A stretch of DNA of 64,000 nt from Devosia sp. (GTDB lineage: Bacteria > Pseudomonadota > Alphaproteobacteria > Rhizobiales > Devosiaceae): contig CP051235.1 in the NCBI GenBank assembly GCA_017794705.1, positions 2,171,010-2,235,009 of the forward strand, read 5' to 3'. The notes under the pieces are model-generated. The model saw only the letters and a program-made list of their open reading frames with translations, was not told the origin of the DNA and searched no databases. Position 1 is the first letter of the stretch. Each line of letters begins with the position of its first letter. Of this stretch, positions 29,955-38,837 are shown one piece after another. The position numbers were made by a program, and so were the translations under genes.

Positions 29955-30572
29955 TTACCCAGCAGGATCGATCACCAACAACAGACGGACAGCATCAGAA
30001 CCGGTGACCGGAGGGGAACGGTGAACAAGCGCAGTCTGTTCGCGTGATGGCCATTGTGTGCCGCGAAACAGACCGACTGAGCCAGTACCGAGGCGATCAA
30101 CTTTGTCCGGGGTTTGCCCATTCTGTGCAAGTCCATACTCGGTACCCGTGCCACGATAGGTGCACAGCAGACGCGCCGAGACGTGATCGATATGAAATTT
30201 TGCGCAGGCGTTATCGCTGATGACGTCGAGGCGTACTCGAATGTTTCGAAGGCGCATAATTTGCGAATACATCACTGCCAGAGCTGAAATGTCACTGGCC
30301 AACGTGTCGCTATAGTGGCATCTGGGCAAACTGGCTTGTTCGCACAATGCATTCACTGCGGCTTCGACGCGATGTGGATTGGTGGCCAAACGTCCGGATG
30401 GAAGTTGGCCAGGGTCAAAGGTGTCGATCCATTTCTGAAAACCCTGGTCAGGTGTGCGCTCCCAGATGGCAGCGGCACAGCCCGCTTTTCGAATGTCTTG
30501 TAACTTCGCTGGCCTATCGCACTGATGGACGTTGCAGGCGAATTTCTCCGCTGGCGCCAACATTCCCATCAT
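29955..30572 (-). CDS. DUF1826 domain protein, zinc-responsive operon
   Basis: 205 residues from the ATG that overlaps the ZigA stop (ATGA). The C-terminal half, with [22 protein letters not shown] and [21 protein letters not shown], is typical of DUF1826. Genes of this family often follow COG0523 GTPases in Zur regulons; their biochemical role is unknown. It is the last gene of the six-gene azt-zigA operon. The HxD...R pattern recalls cupin-like oxygenases, but I only note the resemblance. Confidence 0.8.
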   Translation of the reverse strand: MMGMLAPAEKFACNVHQCDRPAKLQDIRKAGCAAAIWERTPDQGFQKWIDTFDPGQLPSGRLATNPHRVEAAVNALCEQASLPRCHYSDTLASDISALAVMYSQIMRLRNIRVRLDVISDNACAKFHIDHVSARLLCTYRGTGTEYGLAQNGQTPDKVDRLGTGSVGLFRGTQWPSREQTALVHRSPPVTGSDAVRLLLVIDPAG

Positions 30573-31777
30573 GCCGCCTCGCTGGCACGCTTCCACACAG
30601 GAAGTGGATCGGGCAAGTGGCCGAAAACAACAGGATCAAATTCTGTTTCACTGCCGATCAGGGCACTGTCGAGGGCAGCGGTGATCGCAGTCTGGTCCAT
30701 GCCGGATCCGATAAACACCAGTTCCTGGCGGCGATCTCCGAAGGGCTCGGACCAATGTTTGTCGATGTAGGCCCGCGCCTGCGGATGTTCGGGCCAACGT
30801 GCTTTTGGGACGGCAGCCCACCATGTGCCGAGCGGCTTGATTGTGCTCAAGGCACCGGCGAGCGAGAACTCGGCGACCCAGTCTGGCCGCGTCGCGACCC
30901 AGAAGTGACCCTTGGCGCGAATAACACCGGGAATGGCCCGATTGAGGACATCGGCGACTTTTAGGGGATGAAAGGGACGCCTGGCCCGATAGACAAAAGA
31001 AGTGACTCCGTACTCCTCAGTTTCGGGCACATGGTCTGCAAAGCCGTAAAGTTCCTTGGCCCACAAGGGATGTTCATGGGCGGTTTCGAAATTGAACAGG
31101 CCGGTATCAAAGATGCTATCCGCGTCGACGACTCCATAATCTGTGGCGATAATCCTGGCATCAGGATTGAGGGCGGTAACGATCTTGCGCGCGGCATCAA
31201 GTCGTTCCGGTCCTGCGCCACCGGCTTTGTTCAGGATCACGACATCGGCGAACTCGATTTGGTCCACGAGCAGGTCGATCAGGGTTCTATTGTCCTCTTC
31301 CCCGAGACTTTCGCCGCGGTCCCGGATGAAATCGTGGCTCGCGTAATCCTTGAGCAGGTTGATCGTATCGACCACAGTCACCATCGTGTCGAGCTGCGCT
31401 ACGTCGGACAGGCTCTCACCGTCTTCGTCGCGGAACTCGAAAGTGGCCGCCACGGGAAGTGGCTCGGAGATGCCGGTGGATTCGATCAATAAATAGTCGA
31501 AACGCCCTTCAGCGGCGAGACGGCGCACCTCCGCCAGTAGATCGTCGCGCAGGGTGCAGCAGATGCAGCCATTGCTCATTTCGACAAGCTTTTCATCGGT
31601 ACGCGACAGGTTGGCTCCCCCCTCGCGAACGAGGTCAGCGTCAATGTTCACTTCGCTCATATCGTTGACTATGACAGCGACGCGTCGGCCCTCACGGTTG
31701 TTGAGGACGTGATTGAGAAGTGTGGTCTTACCTGCACCGAGGAAGCCAGAGAGCACGGTGACGGGGAGTCGTTTCAT
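30569..31777 (-). CDS. zigA: CobW/COG0523 GTP-binding zinc metallochaperone (ZigA type)
   Basis: 402 residues. P-loop [15 protein letters not shown] at the N-terminus, the metal-binding CICC motif in [12 protein letters not shown] (about residue 70) and a C-terminal CobW_C domain. These GTPases deliver zinc to client enzymes in zinc-poor conditions. It lies 92 bp downstream of aztD and overlaps DUF1826, in the operon that begins at the Zur box. A second, divergent COG0523 gene lies at 36336-37451. Confidence 0.9.
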   Translation of the reverse strand: MKRLPVTVLSGFLGAGKTTLLNHVLNNREGRRVAVIVNDMSEVNIDADLVREGGANLSRTDEKLVEMSNGCICCTLRDDLLAEVRRLAAEGRFDYLLIESTGISEPLPVAATFEFRDEDGESLSDVAQLDTMVTVVDTINLLKDYASHDFIRDRGESLGEEDNRTLIDLLVDQIEFADVVILNKAGGAGPERLDAARKIVTALNPDARIIATDYGVVDADSIFDTGLFNFETAHEHPLWAKELYGFADHVPETEEYGVTSFVYRARRPFHPLKVADVLNRAIPGVIRAKGHFWVATRPDWVAEFSLAGALSTIKPLGTWWAAVPKARWPEHPQARAYIDKHWSEPFGDRRQELVFIGSGMDQTAITAALDSALIGSETEFDPVVFGHLPDPLPVWKRASEAA

Positions 31778-31869
31778 GGCTGGACCTTTTTGCTGTGTGG
31801 GTCAAAGGCGGTGCGGGGAAGGTAGCCCTCCCCCGCGAAGTTCGATCGGGACTTGCCAATCGAAACTAT

Positions 31870-33204
31870 CTAGTCGTCGTGGTCGTGATCATCTTCGTGG
31901 TCATGCTCGTGATCGTCCTCATGATCGTGGTCTTCATGATCGTGATCATGTGCCTCGTCGCCATGTTCGTGATCGTGATCTTCGCCCTCGTGCGAGATAC
32001 CCGTGCCGCCGATAGCAACGATGTTGAAAGGAACACCTTCAACTTCGATTTCGCCGGATTCGGTAAAATCCTCAGCATTGACCAGGTGCAACTTGCCGGC
32101 CAATGGATCGCTCACCACGATATTGTCACCGGCCACAGCGATACGTGGGCGCGGGTCAGACCAGCTTCCGTCCATCGAGTATGGGTCGGTCAGTTGGATA
32201 GAATTGGTGAGTTCGCCGCTAATGACGTCAAGTTGGCGCAATTCACCATCCTCGGTGAAGATATAGGCGTAGCGGGCACGGATCGGATCAACGACGAAGT
32301 GAACCCGGCGCGTAGGCAATTCAACCAGGCGGAAGGCGTCGGTTTCACTCGGATCGATCAAAACCACCTTGTCGGCGCCAAAGTTTCCGAGGAAGTATTG
32401 CAGACCACGGCCGCCGATGACGGTCGTCGACTTGCCGTCAGGCAAGCTGTCGGAATAGGGCAGATGTTCGATGTTGGGGGCACTCATTCCGCCGCCTTTG
32501 ACCACCAGAAGTCCAGTGGCACACGCAAACACGAGTGTATCGCCGGAGGTTGCTTCGCCATGCAGGTCCGGGCACGCGGCCAGATCGCCCACCTGCACAC
32601 CGCTTTGATCCAAGGTCTTGATGCCGATTGGCAGGGCGCCGGGATCATCGGGATTGGGAGCAGAGATCAGGTCATACTGGCCAAGCGGCACCGCCACGCC
32701 GTGGTGCGGCGCACCTGATGCAACCTCACGTGTCTCGACGTGCCCCTCAATAGCCTCATGTTCTTCGAATACGCGGGCAACGCCCTCTTGGTCGAAGAAC
32801 ACGGCGAAATGTCCATCGTGTTCGACGAAGTGAACAGGATACTCGCCGGTGAACGCTGCCTCGCTCAGCGCAGGATCTTCGACATCAATATCAGCATGGT
32901 CGCCGTGATCATGAAAGCTGATGCCGCTGGTGATGACATTGACGACGTTGCCCGTCGGTTGCACGGCGTAAACGGCTTCGCCGCTACTGCCACTGCTGAG
33001 AATCATAGCGGGCTCTGAAATGTCGAACTCTGCTAGTTCGTCACCATCCAGCGCGTCGATCACATGCACCACGGGCGCGGCGTGATCAGCCACAAACAAG
33101 CGCCATGCAGTGAGTTCGACTCCATCTTCTTCGGCGAGTGCCGACGAAACGCCCAGGCTTGCCGACATGGCAAGAATGGAAGTTCCAAGTACCAGTTTTT
33201 TCAT
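31870..33204 (-). CDS. aztD: Zinc metallochaperone AztD (beta-propeller, His-rich tail)
   Basis: 444 residues. Signal peptide (1-24, ending SALAE), then a WD40-like beta-propeller body with conserved-type histidines (FHDHGDHADID, EYPVHFVEHDGH, GAPHHGVAVP), and a His/Asp/Glu tail of about 45 residues (EDHDHEHGDEAHDHDHED and on). In Paracoccus denitrificans AztD is a periplasmic chaperone that passes zinc to AztC; the propeller and the adjacent aztC make the assignment firm. The tail is unusually long and probably stores or captures zinc. Ribosome binding site AAGGGAG upstream. Confidence 0.9.
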   Translation of the reverse strand: MKKLVLGTSILAMSASLGVSSALAEEDGVELTAWRLFVADHAAPVVHVIDALDGDELAEFDISEPAMILSSGSSGEAVYAVQPTGNVVNVITSGISFHDHGDHADIDVEDPALSEAAFTGEYPVHFVEHDGHFAVFFDQEGVARVFEEHEAIEGHVETREVASGAPHHGVAVPLGQYDLISAPNPDDPGALPIGIKTLDQSGVQVGDLAACPDLHGEATSGDTLVFACATGLLVVKGGGMSAPNIEHLPYSDSLPDGKSTTVIGGRGLQYFLGNFGADKVVLIDPSETDAFRLVELPTRRVHFVVDPIRARYAYIFTEDGELRQLDVISGELTNSIQLTDPYSMDGSWSDPRPRIAVAGDNIVVSDPLAGKLHLVNAEDFTESGEIEVEGVPFNIVAIGGTGISHEGEDHDHEHGDEAHDHDHEDHDHEDDHEHDHEDDHDHDD

Positions 33205-33243
33205 TACTAACTCCCTTGTTGGATTTGTGTGGTCGCCTCGCCG

Positions 33244-34179
33244 CTAGTGATGCGCGGCGATTGCAGTGGTTATGGTCCGCACGTTTGTGCGCATCATCTC
33301 GACATAGGTCGCGGCAGGTCCATCTGGTCCGGACAGCGCGTCTGAATAAAGGACGCCACCGAGCGGATGACCGGCTTCGGAAGCGATCTGCTCAACGAGC
33401 CGGGAATCAGAAATATTTTCAGCGAATACCGCCGAAGCCTTTTGATCCCTCATCTCCCGGATCAGTCCTGCGACGTCGGCGGCTGAAGCCTCGGATTCCG
33501 TTGACACACCAACCGGTGCGAGGAAGCGCAAACCATAGGCATCTTCGAAATAGCGGAAGGCGTTGTGGGCGACGACAACGACCCGGTCTTTTTCCGGAAT
33601 CGCGCTGATGGCCTCGGAGACTTCTAAGTCGAGCGCTGTCAGTTCGTTTTGGTAGGCAGTGGCGTTAGCTTGGTAGTGCGCGCAGTCATCAGCATCTGCC
33701 GCGCAAAAAGCCTTGGCGATGTTCTCGACGTAGATCTTGGCGTTGGCAACGGAATGCCACGGGTGTGGGTCGTTCGGTTCAGCATGAAAAATCGCCTCTC
33801 CGTCAACGAAGTGATAGTGACCACCAGCCGGATCTTGCACGATCCGTGCACCATCGCTCAACACGGTCACCGATGCTGTAGTGCCGCTTGCTTCGACCAA
33901 CCGGTCGAGAAAGCCTTCAAACTGAAGCCCGTTGGTGAGCACTACTTCCGCTTGCGCCAAAGCCCGGGCATCGGACGGCTTGGGCTCATATACATGGGTA
34001 TCGCCGTTGGGTCCTACCAACACTTTCAGGTCGATGAGGTCACCGCCCACCTGAGCAGCAAGGTCGCCTATGATTGAAAAGCTAGCAACGACTTGCAGCC
34101 TGTCCTCCTGAGACAGCGCAGGCCCGGTATTTAATGTTATAACAGAACAAAAGGTGACGGCGTGAATGAACGCTTTCAT
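33244..34179 (-). CDS. aztC: Zinc ABC transporter substrate-binding protein AztC
   Basis: 311 residues from ATG at 34179; longer in-frame starts would enter aztB. Signal peptide, then a cluster A-I metal-binding protein: DTHVYEPKPSD, HYHFVDGEAIFHAEPNDPHPWHS, VVVVAHNAFRYFEDAYGL and FAENISDSRLVEQIASEAG supply the usual His/Glu/Asp ligands. It captures zinc in the periplasm for AztB/AztA. It lacks the long internal His-rich loop of ZnuA, as expected for AztC, whose loading relies on AztD. A TGTTATAACA palindrome lies inside the signal-peptide codons. Confidence 0.93.
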   Translation of the reverse strand: MKAFIHAVTFCSVITLNTGPALSQEDRLQVVASFSIIGDLAAQVGGDLIDLKVLVGPNGDTHVYEPKPSDARALAQAEVVLTNGLQFEGFLDRLVEASGTTASVTVLSDGARIVQDPAGGHYHFVDGEAIFHAEPNDPHPWHSVANAKIYVENIAKAFCAADADDCAHYQANATAYQNELTALDLEVSEAISAIPEKDRVVVVAHNAFRYFEDAYGLRFLAPVGVSTESEASAADVAGLIREMRDQKASAVFAENISDSRLVEQIASEAGHPLGGVLYSDALSGPDGPAATYVEMMRTNVRTITTAIAAHH

Positions 34180-34190
34180 ATCAAGATCTC

Positions 34191-35066
34191 TTAGGCAGTT
34201 CGGTGGGAGGTGCGTGGCCGCAGGCCATGAATGACGCCGCGCCGACCAACAAAGACCGAGATGGCGTATGAGACTCCTGCGGACAGGATGATGGCGGGAC
34301 CTGAAGGCAAGCTGAAATGATAAGACAGCAGCAGCCCGGACGCGGAACAGACGATGCCGATAAACATGGCCAGCACGCACATGGTTTCGACCCGCTGGGT
34401 CCAGAAGCGTGCGGCTGCGGCAGGTAGGATCATCAGCCCAACAGACATCAGCGTTCCCAAAGCCTGAAACCCGGCGACGAGATTGACAACAACCAGCCCG
34501 AGAAAGACGAAGTGAACCGGCGATCCGAGGCGGGAGACCGAGCGCAGAAACAGGGGGTCCAGGCACTCTGCGACTAATGCTCGCCAAAATACTACAAGCG
34601 TGACGAGAGTTATCGCGGCGACGAGTCCGATAAGCATCAGCGCGTCTGTGTTCAGCGCGAGCACGGTGCCGAAAAGCACATGCATGAGGTCAATGCTGGA
34701 GCCGCGCATGGAGACCAATACAACGCCGACTGAAAGGGCGATGAGGTAAAATGCGGCCATTGAGGCGTCTTCTTTCTGGATTGTCAGGCGGGAGACCGCC
34801 CCCGCGCCCAACGCAACAATCACCCCGGCAATCAACCCGCCAATGGTCATCGGCAAAAGTTCCAGACCAAACAACAAGAATCCGGCCGCAGCGCCTGGCA
34901 AAATGGCATGGGCCATCGCATCGCCCGTCAGGCTCATGCGCCGCAACATCAAGAACACACCCACGGGCCCGGCGCTGATTGACAGCAACAGGGCACCAAG
35001 AAGGGCCTTCTGCATGAAGCCGAACTCAAGAAAGGGCGCGATGAACAAGTGGAAGAGCTGATCCAT
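34191..35066 (-). CDS. aztB: Zinc ABC transporter permease AztB
   Basis: 291 residues from the ATG sharing a base with the aztA stop (TGATG). About eight to nine hydrophobic segments and the ABC-3 family pattern: MQKALLGALLLSISAGPVGVF, RRMSLTGDAMAHAILPGAAAGF (EAA-like loop) and GTLMSVGLMILPAAAARFW. Forms the membrane channel of the zinc importer with AztA. The gap to aztC is 11 bp. Confidence 0.93.
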   Translation of the reverse strand: MDQLFHLFIAPFLEFGFMQKALLGALLLSISAGPVGVFLMLRRMSLTGDAMAHAILPGAAAGFLLFGLELLPMTIGGLIAGVIVALGAGAVSRLTIQKEDASMAAFYLIALSVGVVLVSMRGSSIDLMHVLFGTVLALNTDALMLIGLVAAITLVTLVVFWRALVAECLDPLFLRSVSRLGSPVHFVFLGLVVVNLVAGFQALGTLMSVGLMILPAAAARFWTQRVETMCVLAMFIGIVCSASGLLLSYHFSLPSGPAIILSAGVSYAISVFVGRRGVIHGLRPRTSHRTA

Positions 35067-35854
35067 CAGCGACGCCCTGCAACGACTGAGTGCTGGTGGC
35101 CGTGGTCGGTGTTCTCCTGTCCCGGTGCGCACCATGGCGCGTCTTCGTCCCAGGCTTCGTTGAACTGACGCGCTTTAAGAAGATTTTCAGGGTCAAGTAC
35201 TTTGGTGGCTTCACCCCATGCGACGGGACGTCTGGCCAGCAGCAGGGCCTCCGGAAAATGCTCTCGGACAAGATCCAGGTCATGCACGACGACAAGCACA
35301 GTCCGACCCTCGTCCGAATGCCAACGTTTTATGAGGTCGACCAGATCAGTGACCGTTCGCGCATCAATTGCGTTGAATGGTTCATCAAGCAGTATCAACT
35401 CGGCGTCCTGCACCAGCACGCGCGCAAACAGGGCCCGTTGCATCTGGCCGCCCGACAGGCTGTCGATGGAGCGGGTCTCAAATCCTTCCAGACCAACCGC
35501 AGAGAGCGCCTCGCTCACAAGCTCACGATCTTTCGGTGTATGGCGCTGGATGAGTCCTCTGCGCGGCCACAGACCCAATGAGACAAGATCGATCACCCGG
35601 GCGGGGAAACTACGGTCGAGTTCGGACTGTTGTGGCAGATACGCCACCCGTATACCCGACACTACCGTGCATCTTCCGGTGAGCGGCGAAAGCATGCCGA
35701 CTATGCCCTTCATGAGCGTAGATTTGCCGGAACCATTGGCGCCAACCACCGCCGTCAGCGAGCCGCTGCGGATCGAGCCTGTCAAATGATGGACCGCCGG
35801 ATGCCCGTGATAGCCCAAGGTCAGGTCTGAAAATGTCACAGCCGCATTGGACAA
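35066..35854 (-). CDS. aztA: Zinc ABC transporter ATP-binding protein AztA
   Basis: 262 residues. Walker A VGANGSGKST (about 37-46), the ABC signature LSGGQMQRALFARVLV and Walker B LILLDEPFNAID, then the switch His in VVVHDLD. A short His-containing C-terminus (NTDHGHQHS) could bind metal. First gene of the azt operon; its start is 37 bp from the Zur-box palindrome, so repression by zinc-loaded Zur is expected. Confidence 0.93.
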   Translation of the reverse strand: MSNAAVTFSDLTLGYHGHPAVHHLTGSIRSGSLTAVVGANGSGKSTLMKGIVGMLSPLTGRCTVVSGIRVAYLPQQSELDRSFPARVIDLVSLGLWPRRGLIQRHTPKDRELVSEALSAVGLEGFETRSIDSLSGGQMQRALFARVLVQDAELILLDEPFNAIDARTVTDLVDLIKRWHSDEGRTVLVVVHDLDLVREHFPEALLLARRPVAWGEATKVLDPENLLKARQFNEAWDEDAPWCAPGQENTDHGHQHSVVAGRR

Positions 35855-35890
35855 GGCACGAATTTCCGAAAGGGGAATTGTCAGGACTGA

Positions 35891-35908
35891 GTAATGTTAT
35901 TACATTAC
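35891..35908. promoter_or_regulatory. Zur box (operator) between aztA and zur
   Basis: GTAATGTTATTACATTAC is an 18-bp palindrome with a single central mismatch, matching the known alpha/gammaproteobacterial Zur motif (ATGTTAT..ACAT). It lies in the divergent gap, 37 bp from the aztA start and 30 bp from the likely zur start, and can control both operons at once. Confidence 0.88.
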
Positions 35909-35937
35909 GTTCAGAGATTGGCAACACCGGAATCGTG

Positions 35938-36339
35938 ATGCTCGATAAAACTGCGATGACAGCACATCAGCAAATGATCTTCGACGCTTTGATTCAAGCC
36001 GATATGCCGCTTGGTGCGTATGAACTTCTCAACAGGCTGCGCGGGAAGAACCTCAAAGCACCTTTGCAAGTCTACCGCGCACTCGAAAAGCTCATTGAGA
36101 TGGGTGTGGTTCATCGCCTCGAAAGCCTCAACGCATTTGTTGCGTGTGCGCATACCCATGACGGCAGGGGCGGTGTTGCGTTCGCTATTTGCGACAATTG
36201 CGGCCAGGTGGAGGAGTTTGCTGAATCATCAATCGAGCGCACGCTGTCCCGTTGGTCGCGTCAAAACGACTTCAAGCCAAACGCGGTGACCATTGAACTT
36301 CACGGCATATGTGGCCACTGCGAAGGTAACGCCGAATGA
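35938..36339 (+). CDS. zur: Zinc uptake regulator, Fur family
   Basis: 133 residues from the ATG at 35938 (GTG three bases earlier possible; the frame is open further upstream but would overlap the Zur box). Fur-like winged helix (MTAHQQMIFDALIQADMPLGAYELLNRLRG, PLQVYRALEKLIEMGVVHRLESLNAFVAC) and the metal-binding C-terminal part with CDNCGQVEE and CGHCEG, the structural zinc cysteines. Its place beside azt and a Zur box supports Zur over Fur. Its stop overlaps the next start (ATGA). Confidence 0.93.
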   Translation: MLDKTAMTAHQQMIFDALIQADMPLGAYELLNRLRGKNLKAPLQVYRALEKLIEMGVVHRLESLNAFVACAHTHDGRGGVAFAICDNCGQVEEFAESSIERTLSRWSRQNDFKPNAVTIELHGICGHCEGNAE

Positions 36340-37451
36340 GCACAAGTCTGGCCGACCCCACCCAACCTATCCCGGTATATTTGCTCACCGGCTTTCTTGG
36401 ATCTGGCAAGACAACATTGCTCAACCGGATGCTTCAATCCGATGGCCCGCGCACCGCCGTGATTGTCAATGAGTTCGGTGACGTTCCAATTGACAATGAT
36501 CTCTTCAAAGTGGACGGAACTGCTTCGGACCTGATCGAAACCTCGAATGGGTGTATTTGCTGCGATCCAGACAACGACATCGCCAGCACACTTTCTCGGC
36601 TTTCTGAGTCGATTGATAATGGTGAAGTTGGTGAAGTTAACCGCGTGGTCATCGAAACCACGGGTCTTGCCGATCCGGCACCGATCATCAATCAGATGCT
36701 GATCTCGTCGATGCGTTCCATCGCCGGGCGTTACTTCTCCCTAGCCAGCGTAATCACCACGCTCGATGCTGTGAAAGGGGAAGAGACCGTCACGGAGCGT
36801 CTATTGGCGCATAAACAGCTCGCCTTTGCAGACCGAATAGCACTGACCAAAGCAGACATGCTAAAGCACGACGAACCGGGCCGGCGAGCGGCGCTGGTCG
36901 GCCTGATCAATCGCATCAATCCGTCGGCACAGGTGTTTGACGTCCAGGACCAGGCATTTCACCCCGAAGCGCTATTGTCTGCAGGGCAATATGCGCCGGA
37001 TGCAAAATCGACCAACGTCATGTCGTGGCTGGAAGCAGAAAGTCCGGTCGTCAAGGCATTTGCGACCACACCAGCGTCGCAATGGCAACCAGGCAATCGC
37101 CATACGGAAATCTACACCCGAAGCTTTACTACAGAGCACTCCATACCACAGGAAAGGGTCTTGCGTTTTCTTGATATGCTTCGCATGGCCGCTGGCCCCC
37201 GATTGCTCAGACTCAAGGGACTCATTTCTCTGGCGGATGATCCTGATCGGCCGTATCTGGTGCACATGGTCCAGGGAATCTTCTACCCACCCCAGCGGCT
37301 AGACGACTGGCCAAGCGAAGACCATAGCACGCGACTGGTGCTTATCGCCGACGGGATAGATGAGACTGCGCTAGATCGTTATCTTCGGACACTGTTGCCA
37401 AAGGCTCGGAAGAAACGGGGACTCCACAGCTTGTTTCGTTCAACAGAGTGA
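36336..37451 (+). CDS. CobW/COG0523 GTP-binding protein, zur-linked
   Basis: 371 residues. P-loop GFLGSGKTTLLNRML, CICC motif in NGCICCDPDNDI (about residue 75) and a CobW C-terminal domain (HTEIYTRSFTTEHSIPQERV). It is co-translated with zur through ATGA, which makes it a zinc-regulated metallochaperone of a different subgroup from the ZigA protein at 30569-31777. The client is unknown. The proximity of a cobalamin riboswitch (3 kb away) is not evidence for a B12 role. Confidence 0.9.
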   Translation: MSTSLADPTQPIPVYLLTGFLGSGKTTLLNRMLQSDGPRTAVIVNEFGDVPIDNDLFKVDGTASDLIETSNGCICCDPDNDIASTLSRLSESIDNGEVGEVNRVVIETTGLADPAPIINQMLISSMRSIAGRYFSLASVITTLDAVKGEETVTERLLAHKQLAFADRIALTKADMLKHDEPGRRAALVGLINRINPSAQVFDVQDQAFHPEALLSAGQYAPDAKSTNVMSWLEAESPVVKAFATTPASQWQPGNRHTEIYTRSFTTEHSIPQERVLRFLDMLRMAAGPRLLRLKGLISLADDPDRPYLVHMVQGIFYPPQRLDDWPSEDHSTRLVLIADGIDETALDRYLRTLLPKARKKRGLHSLFRSTE

Positions 37452-37646
37452 GTCACCCTCACTTTCGAACCTGCAAATGGAAGCTAATTTCTCGCCTAAG
37501 GCGCTCGCGGTTTTGCCGGCACAGCCTCTGCAGTAAGTCACCGGGTCTACTATGGGGATGCGATAGACATCAGTAGCGCTTTCAACGGCTCGATCATCGC
37601 ACCGAATGCAAATGGGTGAGTGAGCGTCAGCGTCGAGAGAGCGCAC
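37440..37646 (-). CDS. Small protein with two CxxC pairs, uncertain
   Basis: 68 residues from GTG, 6 bp after the stop of the upstream 80-residue ORF on the same strand. SPICIRCDDRA and PVTYCRGCAGKTA form a CxxC-x24-CxxC pattern that could bind one zinc as a small ribbon. The 3' end overlaps the convergent cobW-like gene by 12 bp. Not recognised; could be chance. Confidence 0.35.
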   Translation of the reverse strand: MRSLDADAHSPICIRCDDRAVESATDVYRIPIVDPVTYCRGCAGKTASALGEKLASICRFESEGDSLC

Positions 37647-37652
37647 ATCAGC

Positions 37653-37895
37653 TCAGAGCTTACTTGGCCGACCTATCTGGTTGCTCAAATGCCACAAGGC
37701 CAAAGCCGTCGCACTTACAATCTCAAGATGTCCGAAGCTGTGGACCCGACAGACCTTCTGACCGGCGTCGAGGCGGATGCGCTCGTCGGTGCTGAAGACC
37801 TCGTCCATCTCGGCGGCGGTGTATTCGGTCTTGCACAAGCTCACTTGTTTGCCGGCGACGTCGAGCTCGCGGATGTAGATGATGGTGGTGTCCAT
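37653..37895 (-). CDS. Hypothetical small protein (80 aa)
   Basis: 80 residues, starting MDTTIIYIRELDVAG, with an AGGGAG ribosome binding site 7 bp upstream. Mixed alpha/beta composition with two isolated Cys; no family recognised. It precedes the small Cys-rich ORF at 37440-37646, and the two may form a unit read toward the end of the zur-cobW operon. Supported mainly by start signal and ordinary composition. Confidence 0.5.
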   Translation of the reverse strand: MDTTIIYIRELDVAGKQVSLCKTEYTAAEMDEVFSTDERIRLDAGQKVCRVHSFGHLEIVSATALALWHLSNQIGRPSKL

Positions 37896-38123
37896 ATTCG
37901 TCTCCCTTTGCTGCGAACAACACCGCTTGAAGAGCGAAGGAAGTCGAACCGAGAGGAGACTGTCGGTTAGGAATGTATGTCGAACGGTGAGAAACTGCTT
38001 GCGTTTCCAAGTTCACAACCGACTAGGACGTAGCGAGGCACATCAAAGCCGAGTCTCTGTCGTCATGACATATCCTTGACCCCGGTTAGATCATTGTCGG
38101 GGCAAGAGCGACATCCGCTGAGA

Positions 38124-38177
38124 CTAAAATCTCGGCCGACGGGACCACAACATTGGAGTGTGGTCCCGCCGAGATTA
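38124..38177. repeat. Long imperfect inverted repeat
   Basis: CTAAAATCTCGG...CGGGACCACA and TGTGGTCCCGCCGAGATTAG pair over about 18 bp with a small bulge and a roughly 9-nt loop. It lies about 50 bp beyond the 3' end of the SCO gene (minus strand) without a clean T run. It could act as a bidirectional termination or mRNA-protecting hairpin, or be a small repeat-element remnant. Confidence 0.6.
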
Positions 38178-38228
38178 GAGACCTGAGAGTGATCACAGAC
38201 ACTAGCCTGTCGTGACCAACAGGTGGCC

Positions 38229-38837
38229 CTAACTTGCAGTGTTTGTGACGAGCTTCCTGATTTTGTCGATCGCGACTTCCACAGTTTCACCGTAAGAGAT
38301 CGTGCCCTCAAACTCGCCTTGGTCGTTGACCAGAAACACCGAAGCGGTGTGGTTCATCGTGTAATCTTCTCCATCGAGGGGCACCTTTTCCGCCAGCACC
38401 CTCCAGGCAGCGACAATTTTGTCGATTTCTTCCTGCGCGCCGGTGACACCGATCATCCTGTCGGAAACGAAGCTGACATAACCTTTGATCACGTCCGGTG
38501 TGTCCCGTAGCGGGTCGACCGAGACGAAGACCCCTTGAAGGTCATCGGCCTCTTCGCCCAATTGCTGAAACCACAGTTGCATCTCCGCCATGGTGGTCGG
38601 ACACACATCCGGACAATGTGTAAAGCCAAAGAACAGCAGCGACGGCTGACCGACCAGCATCGTCTGGTCGACCGTATTGCCGTTGTGATCAACAAGCGAA
38701 TATGTGCCGCCGCCAATCCCGGAAGCTGCCGCTTCATCCGTCCCGCGGGTGAGATAGATCACGCTGGCACCCAGGGCGGCGACAACAACCGCCGCCCAGA
38801 GCACAAGCCGCAACCTGCCAAGGTTTGCGTCAGCCAT
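38229..38837 (-). CDS. SCO1/SenC family copper chaperone
   Basis: 202 residues from ATG at 38837 (a GTG 12 bp upstream is possible). One N-terminal membrane anchor (LVLWAAVVVAALGASVIYL), then a thioredoxin-like domain with the copper-binding FGFTHCPDVCPTTMAEM (CxxxC) and the later His in YTMNHTASVFLV. SCO proteins insert copper into the CuA site of cytochrome oxidase. The gene slightly overlaps the end of the YcnI-PCuAC gene, giving a copper-delivery pair. Confidence 0.93.
   Translation of the reverse strand: MADANLGRLRLVLWAAVVVAALGASVIYLTRGTDEAAASGIGGGTYSLVDHNGNTVDQTMLVGQPSLLFFGFTHCPDVCPTTMAEMQLWFQQLGEEADDLQGVFVSVDPLRDTPDVIKGYVSFVSDRMIGVTGAQEEIDKIVAAWRVLAEKVPLDGEDYTMNHTASVFLVNDQGEFEGTISYGETVEVAIDKIRKLVTNTAS

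Noticed and set aside
31873..31995. Tandem-repeat-like or CRISPR-like stretch
   Set aside because: The short repeats are His/Asp/Glu codons of the aztD tail. No spaced identical repeats exist; no CRISPR array was seen anywhere in the window.
31795..32718. Plus-strand frame with runs of Val/Ile/Met
   Set aside because: Antisense of the His/Asp/Glu tail and body of aztD; the apparent repeats are complements of His and Asp codons.
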